NCBI GenBank assembly: GCA_934393265.1
Contig: CAKRQL010000012.1
Location: 1 to 31,895, forward strand
Reading direction: 5' to 3'
Origin: an uncultured Eubacteriales bacterium
Lineage (GTDB): Bacteria; Bacillota; Clostridia; Oscillospirales; CAG-272
DNA length: 31,895 bases
A program made the translations under genes and the position numbers. The notes beneath the pieces are model-generated. The model was not told the origin of the DNA and did no database searches. It was given only the letters and a program-made list of their open reading frames with translations. Below, piece by piece: positions 15,101 to 23,208 of this stretch (its first letter is position 1; every line of letters begins with the position of its first letter).

Positions 15101-15679
15101 ATGAGTATAGCGGAGCTTCTGCTTTTCGCCGTTGCCCTCTCGGCTGACGCTTTTGCCGTCTCCGTCTGCAAGGGGCTCTCCACCGGGAAAACAACACTTA
15201 AAGAATCCTGTATATGCGGTGCATGGTTCGGCGGGTTTCAGGCATTTATGCCTCTGCTCGGCTACCTGCTAGGCTCCACTTTCGCTCGCTTTATAACCTC
15301 CGTCGACCACTGGGTCGCGCTCGTTCTCCTCGTGCTGATAGGCGGGAATATGATACGCGAATCCCTCTCAAATGAGGAGGAAAGCGTCAACAATTCCTAC
15401 GGCTTTATAAGTATGCTCACAATGGCTGTCGCGACGAGCATTGACGCACTCGCAATCGGGGTTGCCTTTGCGGTCGAATACGAAAATATAAACATCTGGC
15501 TCTCGGTTGCCGTCATCGGCGTCACGACGTTTCTCCTCTCTGCCACAGGCGTTAAGGTCGGGAGCACGGTCGGCGCGCGCTTCGGAAAAAAGGCGACGTT
15601 CATCGGCGGCGCGGTTCTTATTCTTATAGGTCTCAAGATAATACTTGAAGCTTACGGGCTCATAAAGCTCCCGTTTTGA
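15101..15679 (+). CDS. mntP: Manganese efflux pump MntP
   Basis: MntP exports excess Mn(II) across the cytoplasmic membrane. The 192-residue protein has six membrane segments in two related halves, each with the conserved acidic motif: ALSADAFAVSVCKGL (about 12-26) and ATSIDALAIGVAFA (about 110-123). The Asp residues are the likely metal ligands. I chose ATG 15101, with GGAGG 5 nt upstream; an earlier in-frame start falls in the leader hairpin. It is a single gene between a strong promoter and a bidirectional terminator. Confidence 0.92.
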   Translation: MSIAELLLFAVALSADAFAVSVCKGLSTGKTTLKESCICGAWFGGFQAFMPLLGYLLGSTFARFITSVDHWVALVLLVLIGGNMIRESLSNEEESVNNSYGFISMLTMAVATSIDALAIGVAFAVEYENINIWLSVAVIGVTTFLLSATGVKVGSTVGARFGKKATFIGGAVLILIGLKIILEAYGLIKLPF

Positions 15680-15713
15680 TTTCAAGGCTGCCGCGACCGG
15701 CAAAAATATATAA

Positions 15714-15751
15714 AATCCCGCACACGTGTATCATTTACCGGGTGCGGGATT
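15714..15751. terminator. Bidirectional terminator, mntP / GH20-like gene
   Basis: AATCCCGCAC (15714-15723) and GTGCGGGATT (15742-15751) form a perfect 10-bp stem. ATTATTT follows on plus and TTATATATTTTT on minus, between convergent genes. Confidence 0.85.
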
Positions 15752-15778
15752 ATTATTTACAGATAGCCTTAGTAAAGC

Positions 15779-16750
15779 TTATTTTTCTTTCGGGAAGTCC
15801 CCTATCCTCTCACGGGCGGCGCGGAAGGAGTCTACGCTTCTCTTAAGCTCCGGAAGATATTCCGGCGTCGGAGAGTCCCAGCAGGTCTGAAGAAATCCCA
15901 CGATGTGCTCAGCGGGGATATTCTTTGAGCAGTACTCCACAAGGTTCGGAAAGCATTCCTCATAGTAGCAGGAGGAGCCGCACGGGAACTGATAATATCC
16001 CTCTTTCTCAAATATACCGAACGGAGCTATTCTGATCCTTCCTACCTCGTCAACGTCGTCACCGTACTCGGTAAAGTAGTACCAGTTGCACTGGACCACC
16101 GACTTCGGGCACTTTTCCACAAACTCGTCCGGGCGGTGTCTCGCATAATCCGACCACATGCAAGCCCTCGCGCCGTTCCGCTCCACGCACTCAACGAAGT
16201 AATAGAGGTCGTGCCACCAGAGCTCATTCTGACGGACGACGACATAATTATATCTCGCCTGCATCTCGTACCCCTCCTCGTCAAAGCCGATGTGGAGGAA
16301 GCGCGCGTCAAAAAGCTTGCAGGTCTCATCTATAAGGTCAGAGCAGACCCTGTAATATTCCGGCGTCGATACCATTCTCGCGTATTTTCCGAGCCAGTAA
16401 TCGTGAGTTGTCGAGAAGTTCAGCTTCGGGACGACCTCAAAGCCCATATCGTTCAGCCTGTCGAGCTCCGCCGTCAGCTCCTCTACCGTCCACGCGCCCT
16501 CAACCGCTATCTCCGGGTGCGATTTATACTGTACGGCGTCACCGAGGTCTATTACAAGCGTATTTACTCCGGCGTTCTTCAGGTCATCTATGTACCTGTT
16601 CCATGTCTCACGGTCAAAACGGAGCTTATGCGAGCCCGGAATCTCCCAGAGATGTTTCACGCCCTGGGTATGCAGATCGTCCTCCTCATACCAGAAGTTT
16701 GTGCTCAGCTCAACGAGCATTGCCCACATGAATTTATGGTGCAGTCTCAT
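15779..16750 (-). CDS. GH20-like (beta-hexosaminidase-type) glycoside hydrolase
   Basis: This is a 323-residue, apparently cytoplasmic protein with no signal peptide or membrane segment. FLHIGFDEEGY (His153, Asp157, Glu158) resembles the HxGxDE catalytic motif of family 20, where the Asp-Glu pair does substrate-assisted hydrolysis of N-acetylhexosamine. The surrounding order (VNTLVIDLGDAVQY, FEVVPKLNFSTTHDYW, aromatic-rich C-terminal half) fits a TIM barrel. It is much shorter than classical GH20 enzymes and lacks their N-terminal domain, so the substrate may differ. I chose ATG 16750; a TTG 18 nt earlier is the alternative. It is transcribed divergently from the rhamnosidase at 16960, suggesting a shared pathway. 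Confidence 0.6.
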   Translation of the reverse strand: MRLHHKFMWAMLVELSTNFWYEEDDLHTQGVKHLWEIPGSHKLRFDRETWNRYIDDLKNAGVNTLVIDLGDAVQYKSHPEIAVEGAWTVEELTAELDRLNDMGFEVVPKLNFSTTHDYWLGKYARMVSTPEYYRVCSDLIDETCKLFDARFLHIGFDEEGYEMQARYNYVVVRQNELWWHDLYYFVECVERNGARACMWSDYARHRPDEFVEKCPKSVVQCNWYYFTEYGDDVDEVGRIRIAPFGIFEKEGYYQFPCGSSCYYEECFPNLVEYCSKNIPAEHIVGFLQTCWDSPTPEYLPELKRSVDSFRAARERIGDFPKEK

Positions 16751-16788
16751 TTTTCTTTTCCCTTTCAATAAAACGTTTTTTTATCGAT

Positions 16789-16807
16789 TCGGTGGTACCG
16801 CCACCGA
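16789..16807. promoter_or_regulatory. Inverted repeat at the start of the GH20-like transcript
   Basis: TCGGTGG (16789-16795) and CCACCGA (16801-16807) are perfect complements around TACCG. It overlaps the predicted start site of the minus promoter at 16812-16840, a typical repressor position. It could instead be an mRNA 5' hairpin. Confidence 0.45.
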
Positions 16808-16811
16808 CGTC

Positions 16812-16840
16812 ATTTTACCATAGCAGCATATAAAATGCAA
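16812..16840 (-). promoter_or_regulatory. Promoter for the GH20-like gene
   Basis: On minus, TTGCAT (16835-16840), a 17-nt spacer and TAAAAT (16812-16817). It is divergent from the promoter at 16890-16918, with the same TTGCAT -35. Confidence 0.65.
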
Positions 16841-16889
16841 TGCCTTTTTTGGACTTTTTCTTATATTCGGTTAAAGTCATAATTCCCAC

Positions 16890-16918
16890 TTGCATTTTTT
16901 ATCCGCGCATGCTATACT
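16890..16918 (+). promoter_or_regulatory. Promoter for the rhamnosidase-oxidoreductase pair
   Basis: TTGCAT (16890-16895), a 17-nt spacer and TATACT (16913-16918). About 49 nt separate its -35 from that of the divergent promoter, room for a shared regulator. Confidence 0.7.
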
Positions 16919-16959
16919 GGCATTGCAAATCAAAACATTCCGAAAAGGAGCAAGACTTT

Positions 16960-19188
16960 ATGGACTTCTTACCGACAAATGCCGGATGGACAGCCGCACC
17001 TGCTGAATTCGACTCACCCGTCATAATAAAGACGTTTACGGCGGAGGCAGGCGAGCGCGCCGTAATATCCGTATCCTCCTTTGGCTTCTTTACCCTTTAT
17101 CTCAACGGGCATCGCGTCGGGGACGAGTATTTCACCCCGCTGAACAGCATGCCGCACGAGTTTTCCCGCGAGAAAATCTCAATGCCGATAAATGATAAAA
17201 TGATTTTCCGCGCATACTGCCACGTATACGACCTGACGCCGTATCTCGCGTCGGGCGAAAACACCCTTGAGGTTCACCTCGGGAACGGCTGGTACAGACA
17301 GCGCGAGCGTCTGTGCGAGCTGCATACGGTATTCGGCAGTCAGCTATGCACGATATTTGAAATCCGCATCTCCGGAAAGGGCGGAGAGCGCACGGTGTGC
17401 TCCCGCGGCGGCGAAGTCTGCCGCACCTCCCCTCTCACCTATTGTCAATTGTATGTCGGCGAGGTGTATGACGGGAGAATCGCCCGCGACGAAAGCTATG
17501 AATACGGAAAATGCGAGGCTGTAAGCTTCCCGGACACCATTCTTACACCTGCGGACTCCATTCCCGACAGAATAAGCGAGAGAATAAAGCCGACGCTCGT
17601 ATATAAGGACGGCAACAAAAAGATTTACGACGCCGGGAAAAACATCTCCGGCTTTGCAACCGTCATCTGCCGCGAGGCGAACGGCGGGCGCGTAACCGTC
17701 AGACACTCGGAGGAGCTGACAGCCGACAGGCGTGAAATAGACCCTACCTCCACCCTCTCTCCCCTCCCCACCGGACCCTATATACTTACGGGAGGCATGG
17801 AACAGATACAGACCGACGTGTTAATAGGCTGCGGGCGGGAATATACGTACACGCCGTCATTCGTCTGGCACGGCTTCCGGTATGCGGAGCTTGTCGGAGA
17901 CGGCGAGATAGAGTATATAAACGTCGTTCATACCGATACACGCCCCCCGTCGTTCTTTGAATCCTCCTCCCCGGAGCTCGACAGAGTTTACTCCGCATAC
18001 ATCCGTGCACAGCTGAATAACATGCACGGCGGCGTCCCGTCCGACTGCCCGCATCGCGAGCGGCTCGGCTACACCGGAGACGGGCAGGTCTGCGCTCCGG
18101 CGGCAATGCTTCTCTTTGACCCCTGTGATATGCGCGCATTTTACCGCAAGTGGCTCCGCGACATATTCGACTGTCAGGACCCGGATACCGGGCACATAAA
18201 CCACACCTCGCCATTCGCCGGCGGGGGCGGAGGACCCGGCGGCTGGGGCTGTGCGGGCATAACTCTCCCCTATAACTACTACAAGCTTCTCGGCGACATG
18301 TCCATGATGTCCCTCTACTACGACAGGATGAAGCAGTGGATGAAGTATCTGGAGCGTCACAGCGAAGACGGGCTCGTAACGCATGAGGAGCCGGGCGGCT
18401 GGTGCCTCGGCGATTGGGTTACGACGGAGAATGCGATAATAATCCCTCCCGCGCTCGTCAACACCGCCTACATGATAAAATGCTCCCGCATAATGTGCGA
18501 CGTCGCCCGCCTCACCGGGCATGAAGCCGATATACCCTATTATGAGGGGCTCCGCGACGCGGCTATCGCCGCAATGAAGCGCGAGTACCTCGCCCAGGAC
18601 ACCGGCAGCTACGCCGAGGGAGTGCAGGGGGCGGACTGCTTTGCGCTCTTCGCCGGGATCGACGACGGGCGTCTCTATAACAACATAAGAAGAAAATATG
18701 TCTCTCTCGGAAGATACGACACCGGCTTTATAGCTACCGACCTCCTGACAGAGCAGCTTTTTGCCGGCGGAGACGCCGACCTCGCCTATGAGCTCCTGAC
18801 CGCGCACCGCTACGGCTGCTTCGGTCTCATGCTTGACCGCGATGCGACGACCTTCTGGGAATACTGGTCGGTGTTTGCGTCGCATGACCACCCGATGTTC
18901 GGCACAGTAGCGCGTCATCTGTTCTCCGGAATACTCGGCATCGGGCAGACGGACGACTCTGTCGGATATGAAAAAATCGTAATCGCGCCGAAGCCCCCGC
19001 GGGCTCTCGGAAGAGCGCGCGGAAGAGTACGCACCGTGCGCGGCGACATAACCGTCGGTTACGAGCGGGCGGACGGCAGAATTGACTTCACGGTAGAGCT
19101 CCCCTGTCCCGCCGTCTTTGACTTCGGCGGCGAGCGGCGCGAGCTCCCCGCCGGGCTTACAAAAATATCCGTGAGCGTCTCCGCATGA
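16960..19188 (+). CDS. Alpha-L-rhamnosidase, GH78 family
   Basis: GH78 enzymes release terminal L-rhamnose from plant glycosides, pectin side chains or bacterial glycans. This 743-residue protein has an N-terminal beta domain (about 1-150), a second beta domain, the (alpha/alpha)6 barrel (about 350-650) and a C-terminal beta domain. Catalytic-region motifs are clear: VPSDCPHRERLGYTGDGQV, GGWGCAGITLPYNYYKLLGD, GGWCLGDW and DATTFWEYW, which carries the conserved barrel Glu. There is no signal peptide, so it probably acts on imported substrate. I chose ATG 16960, with AAAAGGAG 9 nt upstream; an in-frame extension to 16840 runs through the promoter. An FAD oxidoreductase follows after 60 nt in the same direction. 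Confidence 0.88.
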   Translation: MDFLPTNAGWTAAPAEFDSPVIIKTFTAEAGERAVISVSSFGFFTLYLNGHRVGDEYFTPLNSMPHEFSREKISMPINDKMIFRAYCHVYDLTPYLASGENTLEVHLGNGWYRQRERLCELHTVFGSQLCTIFEIRISGKGGERTVCSRGGEVCRTSPLTYCQLYVGEVYDGRIARDESYEYGKCEAVSFPDTILTPADSIPDRISERIKPTLVYKDGNKKIYDAGKNISGFATVICREANGGRVTVRHSEELTADRREIDPTSTLSPLPTGPYILTGGMEQIQTDVLIGCGREYTYTPSFVWHGFRYAELVGDGEIEYINVVHTDTRPPSFFESSSPELDRVYSAYIRAQLNNMHGGVPSDCPHRERLGYTGDGQVCAPAAMLLFDPCDMRAFYRKWLRDIFDCQDPDTGHINHTSPFAGGGGGPGGWGCAGITLPYNYYKLLGDMSMMSLYYDRMKQWMKYLERHSEDGLVTHEEPGGWCLGDWVTTENAIIIPPALVNTAYMIKCSRIMCDVARLTGHEADIPYYEGLRDAAIAAMKREYLAQDTGSYAEGVQGADCFALFAGIDDGRLYNNIRRKYVSLGRYDTGFIATDLLTEQLFAGGDADLAYELLTAHRYGCFGLMLDRDATTFWEYWSVFASHDHPMFGTVARHLFSGILGIGQTDDSVGYEKIVIAPKPPRALGRARGRVRTVRGDITVGYERADGRIDFTVELPCPAVFDFGGERRELPAGLTKISVSVSA

Positions 19189-19248
19189 TTTGCGACACAA
19201 CTCTACGTGATTTTTGAAAATACATACACGTCAGGAAGATCTTTCGTT

Positions 19249-20469
19249 ATGGACTGCATAAATGAACAAATCAGAACAGGAGTAAAATACAGCTGCGATG
19301 TGTGCGTCTGCGGCGGTGGCGTCGCGGGTATATCCGCTGCGCTCGCGGCGGCGAGGAGAGGGGCTGACACAATTCTTCTCGACCGCGGGTTCATGCTCGG
19401 CGGTCTCGCGACGGCAGGGATAGTCACTATATATCTGCCTCTCTGTGACGGGCGCGGCGAGCAGGTATGCTACGGGCTTGCAGAGGAGCTGTTCCGTCTC
19501 TCGATAGAACACGGTGCGGAGAATAGGTATCCGGCGGCGTGGCTCGACGGCGGGAGCCGCGAGGAGCGGAGCCGCGAGCGCTTTTTAGTCCAGTTCAACG
19601 CGCAATTCTTTGCAATAAGCGCAGAGCGTCTGCTCCGCGAAGCCGGCGTCCGTATTCTTTACGGTGCAACCGTTGCAGCCGCTTATACGGAAAGCGGAAA
19701 AATCCGGCACATTGTAATCGAGGGTAAGGGCGGCAGAGAGGGCATAGAAATAAAACGCGGCGTCGTCGACGCTACGGGAGACGCCGATGTCTCAAAGCTC
19801 GCAGGCGCAAGGACCGCAACCTACACCCCGGGCAACGTTCTCGCCGCATGGTATTACGGTTACGGAAACCATGATTTCAAGCTCTATATGTGCGGCGTCC
19901 ACGATATAGACGACGGTGAAAGCGGAGACGACGTTGACATGTCGCGCACTTATACCGGGCTTGACACTGCGGAAATTTCCAGAATGGTCATAAGCTCGCA
20001 CACCGCGCTGATGAAAAATCTTCTTGAAAAGAGAAAACAGATTCCCGACCTTGTGCCGACGACTATCGGAACTATCCCGCAGTTAAGAATGACGCGCCGT
20101 CTCGTCGGCGCGTATACGCAGGGCATCTCCGATAACGAGGGTGAGCACGTGACATACGAAAACAGCGTCGGGCTCTATCCGAACTGGCGTAAATGCGGCC
20201 CCGTGTATGAATTGCCGTTCACTGCACTGTACGGAAACGAGGTGAAAAATCTCGCCGTCGCGGGCAGATGCATATCCGTTACCGACGATATGTGGGATAT
20301 AACCCGCGTTATTCCTGTCTGTGCAGTCAGCGGAGAGGCGGCAGGCGCCGCAGTCGCGATGGGCGACGACCTCACAGCTCTTGACGTGCGCGCACTTCAG
20401 GATTCGCTGCGTGGCGGCGGCGTCAGAATACACAGAGCCGAACTGACAGAGCACCGGAAAACAGAATAA
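19249..20469 (+). CDS. FAD-dependent oxidoreductase (PF12831-like)
   Basis: This is a 406-residue flavoprotein. The Rossmann motif CGGGVAGISAALAAARRGAD (Gly22, Gly24, Gly27) ends in the acidic residue of TILLD. GGLATAGIVTIYLPLCDGRGEQ and DATGDADVSKLAG are typical of the FAD_oxidored family (PF12831). The C-terminal part (NLAVAGRCISVT, VIPVCAVSGEAAGAAVAMG) completes FAD binding. The substrate is unknown; related genes often lie beside carbohydrate-degradation enzymes, so oxidation of a sugar or aglycone is plausible. ATG 19249 has AGGAAG 10 nt upstream, better than GTG 19207. It is probably co-transcribed with the rhamnosidase and ends at the terminator at 20480. Confidence 0.85.
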   Translation: MDCINEQIRTGVKYSCDVCVCGGGVAGISAALAAARRGADTILLDRGFMLGGLATAGIVTIYLPLCDGRGEQVCYGLAEELFRLSIEHGAENRYPAAWLDGGSREERSRERFLVQFNAQFFAISAERLLREAGVRILYGATVAAAYTESGKIRHIVIEGKGGREGIEIKRGVVDATGDADVSKLAGARTATYTPGNVLAAWYYGYGNHDFKLYMCGVHDIDDGESGDDVDMSRTYTGLDTAEISRMVISSHTALMKNLLEKRKQIPDLVPTTIGTIPQLRMTRRLVGAYTQGISDNEGEHVTYENSVGLYPNWRKCGPVYELPFTALYGNEVKNLAVAGRCISVTDDMWDITRVIPVCAVSGEAAGAAVAMGDDLTALDVRALQDSLRGGGVRIHRAELTEHRKTE

Positions 20470-20479
20470 TCAAAGCAAA

Positions 20480-20512
20480 CCCGCCCGGGCAGAAATGAGC
20501 TGCCCGGGCGGG
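20480..20512. terminator. Terminator between convergent cluster genes
   Basis: CCCGCCCGGGCAG (20480-20492) and CTGCCCGGGCGGG (20500-20512) form a perfect 13-bp stem with a 7-nt loop. AGTTTTAT follows on plus and TTTGCTTT on minus. Confidence 0.88.
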
Positions 20513-20549
20513 AGTTTTATATATTGGTAGTAAATCGTATCCTATACCC

Positions 20550-22535
20550 TTATATCTCGCACACAACCCCGGGAATTATCGGCTTTTCCTGCCCTCCGAA
20601 TACGAGGGTCCCGCCCGTTAGTGTCGTTGAAACCGATACACGCCCCCGGTCGTACCTTACCTCGACCACTCCGTCTCTCATCGGGACCTTTGCCGTGAAG
20701 GTCTCGTAGAGCCCCGGGTCCGGCGCTACTGTAAAGGTCTCGGAGCCAAAGGACGTGGGTCTCACCCCCGCACAGTATCTGCCGAGGAAGCAGATAGGTC
20801 CCGCGCCCCACGCATGGCAGAGCGACTTTCCGTAATCCGAGCCGTACATTGCATAATGCTCTGTTCCCTGCTCGCCGGGGTCATAAGCCTCCCAGATGCT
20901 CGTCGCTCCGAGGATGAGCATGCCTCCCCAGTAGGATTTCAGCATTTTCTGCGCGATTTTAAGCCGCCCCATCTTGCAAAGTGCCATAAGCTCGTAAAAC
21001 TCAAAATACGGGGTGGTTATCTTGGTTATATTGTCGTTTTCAAGTACCGAGCGGCAGATTCTCTCCGCCCGCTCCCGCGTGCAGAAATCGTAAATTATCG
21101 CAAAGATGTTCGCATGGCGCGATATATGGTTTTTATCCGAGTCGCAGGAGTCTCTGTATGCCCCTGCCTCCTCGCACCAGAAGTCGCGCTCTATTTTTTC
21201 ACGGAGGGCGTTTGCCCGCCAGGTGTAGACGTCCGGCTGACCGAGCCACCCGGCAATATCCGCCATTGAACGGTATACCTGAAAAAGAAGTATCTGCTCT
21301 GCCGCGACGGCGCCGGTCTTGTCAATGTCCGACCAGTCGACAAACACCCAGTCCCCGGGTCTGCCGACCACATACCCCCGCTCGTCAAGCCGGGAGATTA
21401 TAAAGTCGTAAAGAGCTGTCACCTTGTCCCGGAGGAATTGCAGAAATTCCGTGTCTCCGCTCCGAAAAACGTACTCCGCCGTTCCGATTATAAGGAGCGC
21501 GGAATAGTCGTTTATAGTGTTTATATGCTCGTAATACGGCGGCTTTCCGTAGAGGGCTGTTATCGTCCGCTTCGTCGTCTCGCGGTCTGTAAAAAGATAA
21601 TCGTTCACCATGTACGACTGATATGCGTCTCCCGACCAGCACCAGCGGTCACGCTTTATTCCGTCAAGGAAAACCTCTCGCGCACAAAGGTGGAAGGTGT
21701 AGGCGCAGAGGTCGAATATCTTCTTTACCTCCGGGTCGTCGCACCGGAAATCCGCCGCGTATTTCAGCGGCAAAAGCTCGGTTTTTGCGCACACGCCCCC
21801 TGCCTTGCCGAGCACGGCAACATATCGGAATGCCCGGGACGCAAGCTCGTGTGAGCCCCGCTCCGCTATTCTCTCGTATACGAGTGATGAGTGCCCGCCA
21901 CACTTGCCGTAGGAGACCGCCTCCTCATACGACTCGCCGTATGAGACTACGACGCCGTCCGACTCGGTCACAAGGCAGACCCGACCGAAGCTCTCGCGCC
22001 CGAAGTCATAGACACAAAAAGCCCCGTCGGTCACGAATTTCACCGGTTTAATCTTCTCCTCGCGGAACGGAAAGCGCGAGAGATCGACGTCTCTATCGGT
22101 ATACGCCGGCAAAAAGCCGACGCGGCGGCACTCCTTCGCCGTTTTTGCTACATCGAATCCGTCCTGCGTATAGGTTCCCGGTGTGGCATACCATTCCCCG
22201 TCGGTAGGTATTATATCCGAATCCGAGAAGATCGCCGGAATCCCCTCTGTCGCGAGGGTGACGGCCTGTATTCTGTGCTTCCCCGCCGAAAACTTTATCG
22301 GTACCCCGGCAGCGAATCTTGCCCCGTCGAAAAACAAATATCCTGTGCCGCGGATAAAAAAGGTGACCTCGCCACCCTCACGGCAGTCTATATCCCGGAA
22401 GAAATTCACCCGCGGATACGGTGCCGAAACCGTCCAGAAGCATGGGTAATCCGCCCCGAATTCCTGTCTTCTCGAGTGAAGAAGCATATTTTGGTATATT
22501 TCATAATCGCCGGGATACCATATCCATTGAGACAT
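20550..22535 (-). CDS. Alpha-L-rhamnosidase-like protein, GH78-related
   Basis: This is a 661-residue protein related to, but clearly different from, the rhamnosidase at 16960. The barrel carries FLDGIKRDRWCWSGDAYQS, typical of a GH78-like subgroup, with TAEYVFRSGD and WVFVDWSDIDK further on. SIWEAYDPGEQGTEHYAMYGSDYGKS holds the late catalytic-region Glu, and HAWGAGPICFLGRY precedes the C-terminal beta domain. An N-terminal beta domain (MSQWIWYPGDYEIYQN) is present; there is no signal peptide. I chose ATG 22535, with GGAGG 8 nt upstream, over an extension to 22661. It has its own minus promoter. The second rhamnosidase may act on a different linkage or a later product. Confidence 0.82.
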   Translation of the reverse strand: MSQWIWYPGDYEIYQNMLLHSRRQEFGADYPCFWTVSAPYPRVNFFRDIDCREGGEVTFFIRGTGYLFFDGARFAAGVPIKFSAGKHRIQAVTLATEGIPAIFSDSDIIPTDGEWYATPGTYTQDGFDVAKTAKECRRVGFLPAYTDRDVDLSRFPFREEKIKPVKFVTDGAFCVYDFGRESFGRVCLVTESDGVVVSYGESYEEAVSYGKCGGHSSLVYERIAERGSHELASRAFRYVAVLGKAGGVCAKTELLPLKYAADFRCDDPEVKKIFDLCAYTFHLCAREVFLDGIKRDRWCWSGDAYQSYMVNDYLFTDRETTKRTITALYGKPPYYEHINTINDYSALLIIGTAEYVFRSGDTEFLQFLRDKVTALYDFIISRLDERGYVVGRPGDWVFVDWSDIDKTGAVAAEQILLFQVYRSMADIAGWLGQPDVYTWRANALREKIERDFWCEEAGAYRDSCDSDKNHISRHANIFAIIYDFCTRERAERICRSVLENDNITKITTPYFEFYELMALCKMGRLKIAQKMLKSYWGGMLILGATSIWEAYDPGEQGTEHYAMYGSDYGKSLCHAWGAGPICFLGRYCAGVRPTSFGSETFTVAPDPGLYETFTAKVPMRDGVVEVRYDRGRVSVSTTLTGGTLVFGGQEKPIIPGVVCEI

Positions 22536-22566
22536 ATATTTTCCTCCGGAAAATCCTTTTTTCTTA

Positions 22567-22595
22567 ATTCTAACATACCCGCCCGAGGATTGCAA
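22567..22595 (-). promoter_or_regulatory. Promoter for the second rhamnosidase-like gene
   Basis: On minus, TTGCAA (22590-22595), a 17-nt spacer and TAGAAT (22567-22572). The -35 resembles the TTGCAT of the two other cluster promoters. Confidence 0.6.
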
Positions 22596-22649
22596 TATAT
22601 AAACCAAATGTAAAATATGCAGCGGCGAAAGATTTTTTTGCTTTTCCAC

Positions 22650-22678
22650 TTGAAAAAACATGCTTAATGTAGTAGAAT
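22650..22678 (+). promoter_or_regulatory. Promoter for the HEPN-like gene
   Basis: TTGAAA (22650-22655), a 17-nt spacer and TAGAAT (22673-22678). Confidence 0.7.
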
Positions 22679-22702
22679 ATATGGTACAGTGAAAAAGAAA
22701 GG

Positions 22703-23137
22703 ATGAGCGGCGCTTTTATGAGAAACCGACTGAATGAGAATTTTCTCGACTGCTATCTTGCGGTCGATAAGGCTTGCTCCGACAAATTCGGCGTCGGCTC
22801 CGGCGGCGTCACCGAGTATATAAACCGGCTGAACAACGCGCGCTTTGCCCCGAACAGGGATGAGGTTCTGCCCCGTCTTGTCAAGTACCGCAATATCCGT
22901 AATAAGTTCGCCCATGAGGTCGGCTCCATGCGTAAGTGCGACGACCTCGCGAAGGAGGATGTCAAGTGGCTCCGCAAGTTCTCAAAGGACCTGACGAAGC
23001 GGCGCGACCCTCTCTCCGTCTACCTCCGCCGCGCGAGAAGATATGCCCGCCGCCGCCGTGCAAGGAAGGCAATATTCTTCGCAATGCTCATATTGCTGAT
23101 AATCGCGGCAGTGGTTCTGTATTTTGTTCTAAGGTAA
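22703..23137 (+). CDS. Small HEPN-like protein with C-terminal membrane anchor
   Basis: This 144-residue protein is not assigned to a named family. The helical N-terminal part (about 1-100) contains YRNIRNKFAHEVGSM, in which Arg66-Asn67 to His71 match the Rx4-6H motif of HEPN domains, many of which are ribonucleases or nucleotide-binding modules. A very basic stretch (about 109-122, RRARRYARRRRARKA) leads into one hydrophobic segment (about 123-143) that ends the protein, implying a tail anchor with the helical domain in the cytoplasm. ATG 22703 and ATG 22718 are both possible; the AAAGG is very close to the first. It has its own promoter. No cognate nucleotidyltransferase antitoxin gene adjoins it. 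Catalytic activity is unproven. Confidence 0.65.
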   Translation: MSGAFMRNRLNENFLDCYLAVDKACSDKFGVGSGGVTEYINRLNNARFAPNRDEVLPRLVKYRNIRNKFAHEVGSMRKCDDLAKEDVKWLRKFSKDLTKRRDPLSVYLRRARRYARRRRARKAIFFAMLILLIIAAVVLYFVLR

Positions 23138-23143
23138 CACACA

Positions 23144-23170
23144 GGGGCTGTCGCGCGAAACGGCAGTCCC
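23144..23170 (+). terminator. Probable terminator after the HEPN-like gene
   Basis: GGGGCTGTCG (23144-23153) can pair with CGGCAGTCCC (23161-23170), with two G-U pairs. TTGTTG follows, a weak T-tract. Confidence 0.5.
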
Positions 23171-23208
23171 TTGTTGCATACATCAGCAAAACGAAAGCGT
23201 AATACATA

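Noticed and set aside
17857..19200. 447-codon open frame on minus opposite the rhamnosidase
   Set aside because: A shadow of a GC-rich codon pattern; it has no motifs, whereas the plus strand has all GH78 motifs.
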